NCBI RefSeq assembly: GCF_000001735.4
Contig: NC_003076.8
Span: 1,798,001 to 1,862,000 of the forward strand
DNA from: Arabidopsis thaliana
Taxonomy: Eukaryota > Streptophyta > Magnoliopsida > Brassicales > Brassicaceae
DNA length: 64,000 nucleotides
Direction of reading: 5' to 3'
The position numbers were made by a program, and so were the translations under genes. Positions 60,753 to 64,000 of this stretch are shown piece by piece; positions within the stretch are counted from its first letter, which is position 1, and each line of letters opens with the position of its first letter. Under the pieces are notes generated by a model. The model did not search any database, was not told the DNA's origin, and worked only from the letters and a program-made list of their open reading frames with translations.

Positions 60753-61541
60753 GAGACAACAACGAGAATCAACCCCGTGAGATCGAAAAAAAAAAAAAAC
60801 GATTTAGTCAAAAATTCACCTCTAGTGGCAGATTTGTAATATTCACGAGTTTTGTGTTCAACTTTCGGTGCACAAGTAAGTAACCTTTGAAAAGAGAAAG
60901 GTTATCAGATTTTTTAACTTTAAACCAAAATTTCATTTTGTCATATTTAACAACAAAATTTGATGAAATTAGATAAATTAGTTCGTTTTAGATATGATTA
61001 TTAAAGATAGATTCTTGACAAAAATTAGAATGATAAGACACTTAAGATTGGGACAAAAGAAAAATGGAAATTTTAACTTTTTCACTACTAGATTATGAAA
61101 TATACTATCAAATTAATAACACTACTAGTATTTTGTAGTTATGCTTTCAAAATAAACCGGTTTTTAGTGGATAATCTCGTAAAAATATGCTATATTAGAG
61201 TAGTTTTCATTAAAACCTTCATCTCTAGTTTAAAAAATAAATAAATCATAAAACATAAATAATTGGGATTCACGATATAACATTAACTATTTTATGCATT
61301 TCATTTATCATCATTCAATTTACAATAAGTCGGAAACTAATTGCACGCATCTGATTTATTACAGTCAAACATCATCTATCTGTTAAAGATATAGTAGAAA
61401 TCTAATATCCAAGTAATCAGAGATTAAGAAAAACACTGATGAGAAGAATTCATTAATACGTTTGAACTCAAAAAAACAAAAGAGTATCTGATGAGAAATC
61501 TAGAATTTTGAATCAGAGAGAGATCTGATGAAAAAAAACAT
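60753..61541. other. SNX1 upstream region and CYCB1;2 3' flank
   Basis: 789 bp of AT-rich sequence with poly-A and a purine run just before the SNX1 ATG (60787-60799). No further gene seen. Confidence 0.5.
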
Positions 61542-63570
61542 CTAAGAAGAAACAGGCTTCTTCCAATCAGCAGCAGCACTCAAGAGAGACTTGGCCGGAG
61601 AAACCATAGCAACACCTCCATTCTCTGCCTTCGAGTACTTCTTGTACACTGCACGTAGCCTGCTCTCACCGCATCTCGAGTGAAGAAAAGCTAAAAGCTT
61701 TGAGCAGTCCCTATAACACAGCACAAGAAAACCATATCAGCCTCTGCAATCAAGAGTCCAAAAAACAAAACAAATGATGCTAACTTGGAGGTCTTTGTTT
61801 CTCTACTTACATAATCTCAGACTCTGTGTAGCCGGTGTGGAACTGCAATGTATCAGTCCAAGCAGGGGACTTGTTCAATGAGCATCTTGCCGTGTAAACA
61901 GCTGAAGCAGCAAGCATGGAGGGACAGAACGTCAAGGTGTCGTAATGCATCATCCCCAATTCAGCAAGGAAGTGAACCATATTCTCCATCTACACGATAA
62001 ACAACAAAACCAGAATCAATCTCTTTCCATCGAACATTGTTATAACAAAAAATCTGAACTTTAAACAAAAAATGTACTCACTTCTGGATCAGACATCGAA
62101 GCTTTGATGAAGCGGACAAGGAAGACGTATTGAGTCGGGACTGTCAAATACCATTCGAGGTTTCCAAGAATTGCCTTCTCCATCACCAGAATCTGTCTGC
62201 TACTGTAAGCATTGTCCGTGACATACACCAGATCGTTAACCTGCACATCACATGAACATCAGCTCACAGTCACATAGTAAAAACACAATCAAATTGTTGA
62301 AAACAAACAGTAAGTACCTGAGGTGGCCAGATTTCTTCATATTTGGAAGCAATAAGCAAGGCACTGATTCCCACTAGCTGTAACTCTCTTTTAGGGACAG
62401 CTTTCACAGAGAGGAATCGATCAATGATGTTGACGGTGAGGTACAGAGTTTCAAGGTTGAGCTCAAACTTGATGTGAACTTCTAGTAACCAATCAATCAA
62501 GATCGCTCTCATCTTCTCATTCATTTCAGTCTGAATGTGCATGTACATCTTAGGCTGACTCTCCTTCTCAACTTCTTTATAGAACGAGTACATATCATCA
62601 ACATACTCCACCGCAGCCAAATGGTTATCTTTGTCAGATTCATCAATATCGATAATCTTTGGTTTGTTGACTATACCACAAGCAGCTTTGCTCCGAGCAC
62701 TAAGTACAGACGAGTACGTCACTTTCTTATTCTTAGGTGACATCGCTACTTCCTTTTTAGTCACCTCCTTCTTCGTCTCGATCACTTCAACAGGCTTCGT
62801 CTGTTGCTTAACCACTAGATTCTTCTTCTGAACCGCCCTTTGAGCTTCTGGGTTTCTTGCAGCAAGAGGTTGTCTCTTTGGACCAAGAGCTGGAACCTTG
62901 TTGTCTCCATTGATTGGCTTTCTTTCGAGTTGGGCATTCGCTAATAACTGGGCACGGAAACTTCGAGTAATGGGTCGATTAATCGGAGGTTGAGCCTTTC
63001 CTCCTTGAACTCCGGGAACAGAAACAAGATTTCCGATGTCACCGAGGGCACGCCGACTCTTCACAGCACCGTTTTTGTTCTGAATCTTCAAACCATCAAC
63101 GAGAGGAGCACCTGTTTCACAGAATTCAAAAGAAACCCATCAAGATCTCATCTTTATTTCTAAAGATTCACAATTTCAATTCTAAAGATTAACAAAATCG
63201 ATCCCGTTACGAGATACTTCATATTCAAATCGGATCTGTATCGTCGACGAGTAATCATAACAATACCCAAATCGGACCGATTTAGGGCAAACGAGTTATA
63301 TTCAAGTTAAACGAATCAAACCAAACCCGGATTTTAGATCGGCGTAATCCAAAAAGCAAAGATTTCACACGCGGATCGTACATATATCAAACACAACCCA
63401 GCAAAAAAATCAAATCGATTCAAAGAAATCAAAACAACGAGATCAACGATAACCCAGATTAATTCAAATCGATTCATAGAATTAAGAACGACGATATCAA
63501 CGATAAACCCATTAAAAGACGCGAAGAACAAACCTCTGACTTGTTCAGGTACGTTTGCTCTCGTCGCCAT
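61542..63570 (-). CDS. CYCB1;2: B1-type mitotic cyclin (CYCB1;2)
   Basis: Five exons on the minus strand: 63534-63570, 62318-63111, 62082-62240, 61811-61989 and 61542-61710; 445 aa plus TAG. The destruction box RRALGDIGN (R-x2-L-x4-N) lies near residue 30 for APC/C degradation. The N-terminal half is basic and Lys-rich; the cyclin core begins with [15 protein letters not shown] and [18 protein letters not shown] (the MRAILIDWL motif), followed by the [12 protein letters not shown]-type segment [13 protein letters not shown]. It partners with CDKA/CDKB at G2/M. Probably At5g06150 (CYC1BAT). The promoter carries several AACGG elements. Confidence 0.96.
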
Positions 63571-64000
63571 GATCGCTCTCCCAATGATTCTTACTCTTCT
63601 TGTTTCTTAGTCTTGATATTTCTCTTTCGTAAAGAGTCTCTGCGATTGTGACGAAGATTGGAAGCGAGCGCTGCTTATGAAGAGGAGGAGGAGCCAACGG
63701 TTCAATTCCAACGGTCATATTTTTGGGGATTTCATCTGTTGCCGTTAGATGATTAAATTTTAGATCTAACGGTGGATAGGTTAGTCTTCGAAGTTGGAAT
63801 GCGCTGGCACTGGATAATTTTACACTAGTCATCGAATGAGGCCGTTGGACTGTAAATAAAAAAGGTAAAGCCCATCCCAACTTTTATTTCTTAATTAAAA
63901 TTTTGGAATATGATTAAGAAAGGAATATTTCATTATTCTTTCCAAAATAGCAAAATGAGATTGTATGTTTAGGTTTTTTGAAAACAAATAAAATTTGAAA
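63571..64000. other. CYCB1;2 promoter and beyond
   Basis: The 5' leader and promoter of CYCB1;2 with five AACGG cores within 63696-63846, then AT-rich sequence to the window edge. No gene starts before 64000. Confidence 0.55.
63696..63846 (-). promoter_or_regulatory. Cluster of MSA (M-phase activator) elements
   Basis: AACGG cores occur at 63696-63700, 63710-63714 and 63768-63772, and reverse CCGTT cores at 63742-63746 and 63842-63846. TCCAACGGTCA at 63707-63717 matches the full MSA consensus YCYAACGGYYA, and the others have one or two departures. R1R2R3-MYB (MYB3R) factors bind such sites to drive G2/M genes. The closest cores are about 130 bp before the start codon. Confidence 0.8.

Overview
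The window is plant nuclear DNA, and I recognise it as Arabidopsis thaliana chromosome 5, roughly loci At5g05970 to At5g06150. The identification rests on reading the spliced proteins (NEDD1, folylpolyglutamate synthase, GPAT7, MYB33, SNX1, CYCB1;2 and others) plus their order; locus numbers and symbols come from memory, not a search. Genes have short AT-rich GT-AG introns and single-copy spacing typical of this compact genome. Most coding models were assembled exon by exon and close in frame.

Layout. 0-12.3 kb is gene-dense housekeeping sequence: the 3' part of NEDD1 (+), the folylpolyglutamate synthase DFB (-, 17 exons, 571 aa), a tRNA-Val(CAC), PRA1.A2 (+), a mitochondrial p32-type protein (-) sharing a divergent promoter with eIF3g (+), and a small putatively myristoylated protein. 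12.3-22.1 kb is an accessory island: two intact S-protein-homologue (self-incompatibility-like) secreted proteins and a third, decayed tandem copy, a tRNA-derived SINE-like element, a 726-bp non-autonomous hAT-type element with an 8-bp target duplication, a Helitron-like element of about 2.5 kb that appears to carry organelle-like sequence, and a broken RING-CH gene. 22.2-27.8 kb carries the Golgi methyltransferase PMT12 (+) and a tropinone-reductase-like SDR (-). 27.8-40.5 kb is gene-poor with long regulatory spacers around developmental and lipid genes: RABBIT EARS (-), LBD33 (-) and GPAT7 (+). 40.5-54.6 kb has MYB33 (+, with a miR159 target site), the ZRF1/DnaJ-SANT protein (-), and a 28-exon exportin-7-like gene (+). 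54.6-64 kb has a tRNA-Leu(UAG), the ORANGE-like chaperone (-), sorting nexin 1 (-) and cyclin B1;2 (-), whose promoter carries a cluster of M-phase (MSA) elements.

How genes relate: there are no operons. Neighbours are functionally independent, but several share divergent promoters with TGGGCC (site II) and telo-box motifs (p32/eIF3g; ZRF1/exportin 7), which suits growth-linked expression. I found no clearly unprecedented biological system. The most unusual items are the Helitron-like element with organelle-like cargo, the graded decay of the S-protein tandem array, a probable GC-AG intron in the ORANGE-like gene, the inverted copy of the tRNA-Leu 5' end, and coding-like remnants near 35 kb that I could not identify.
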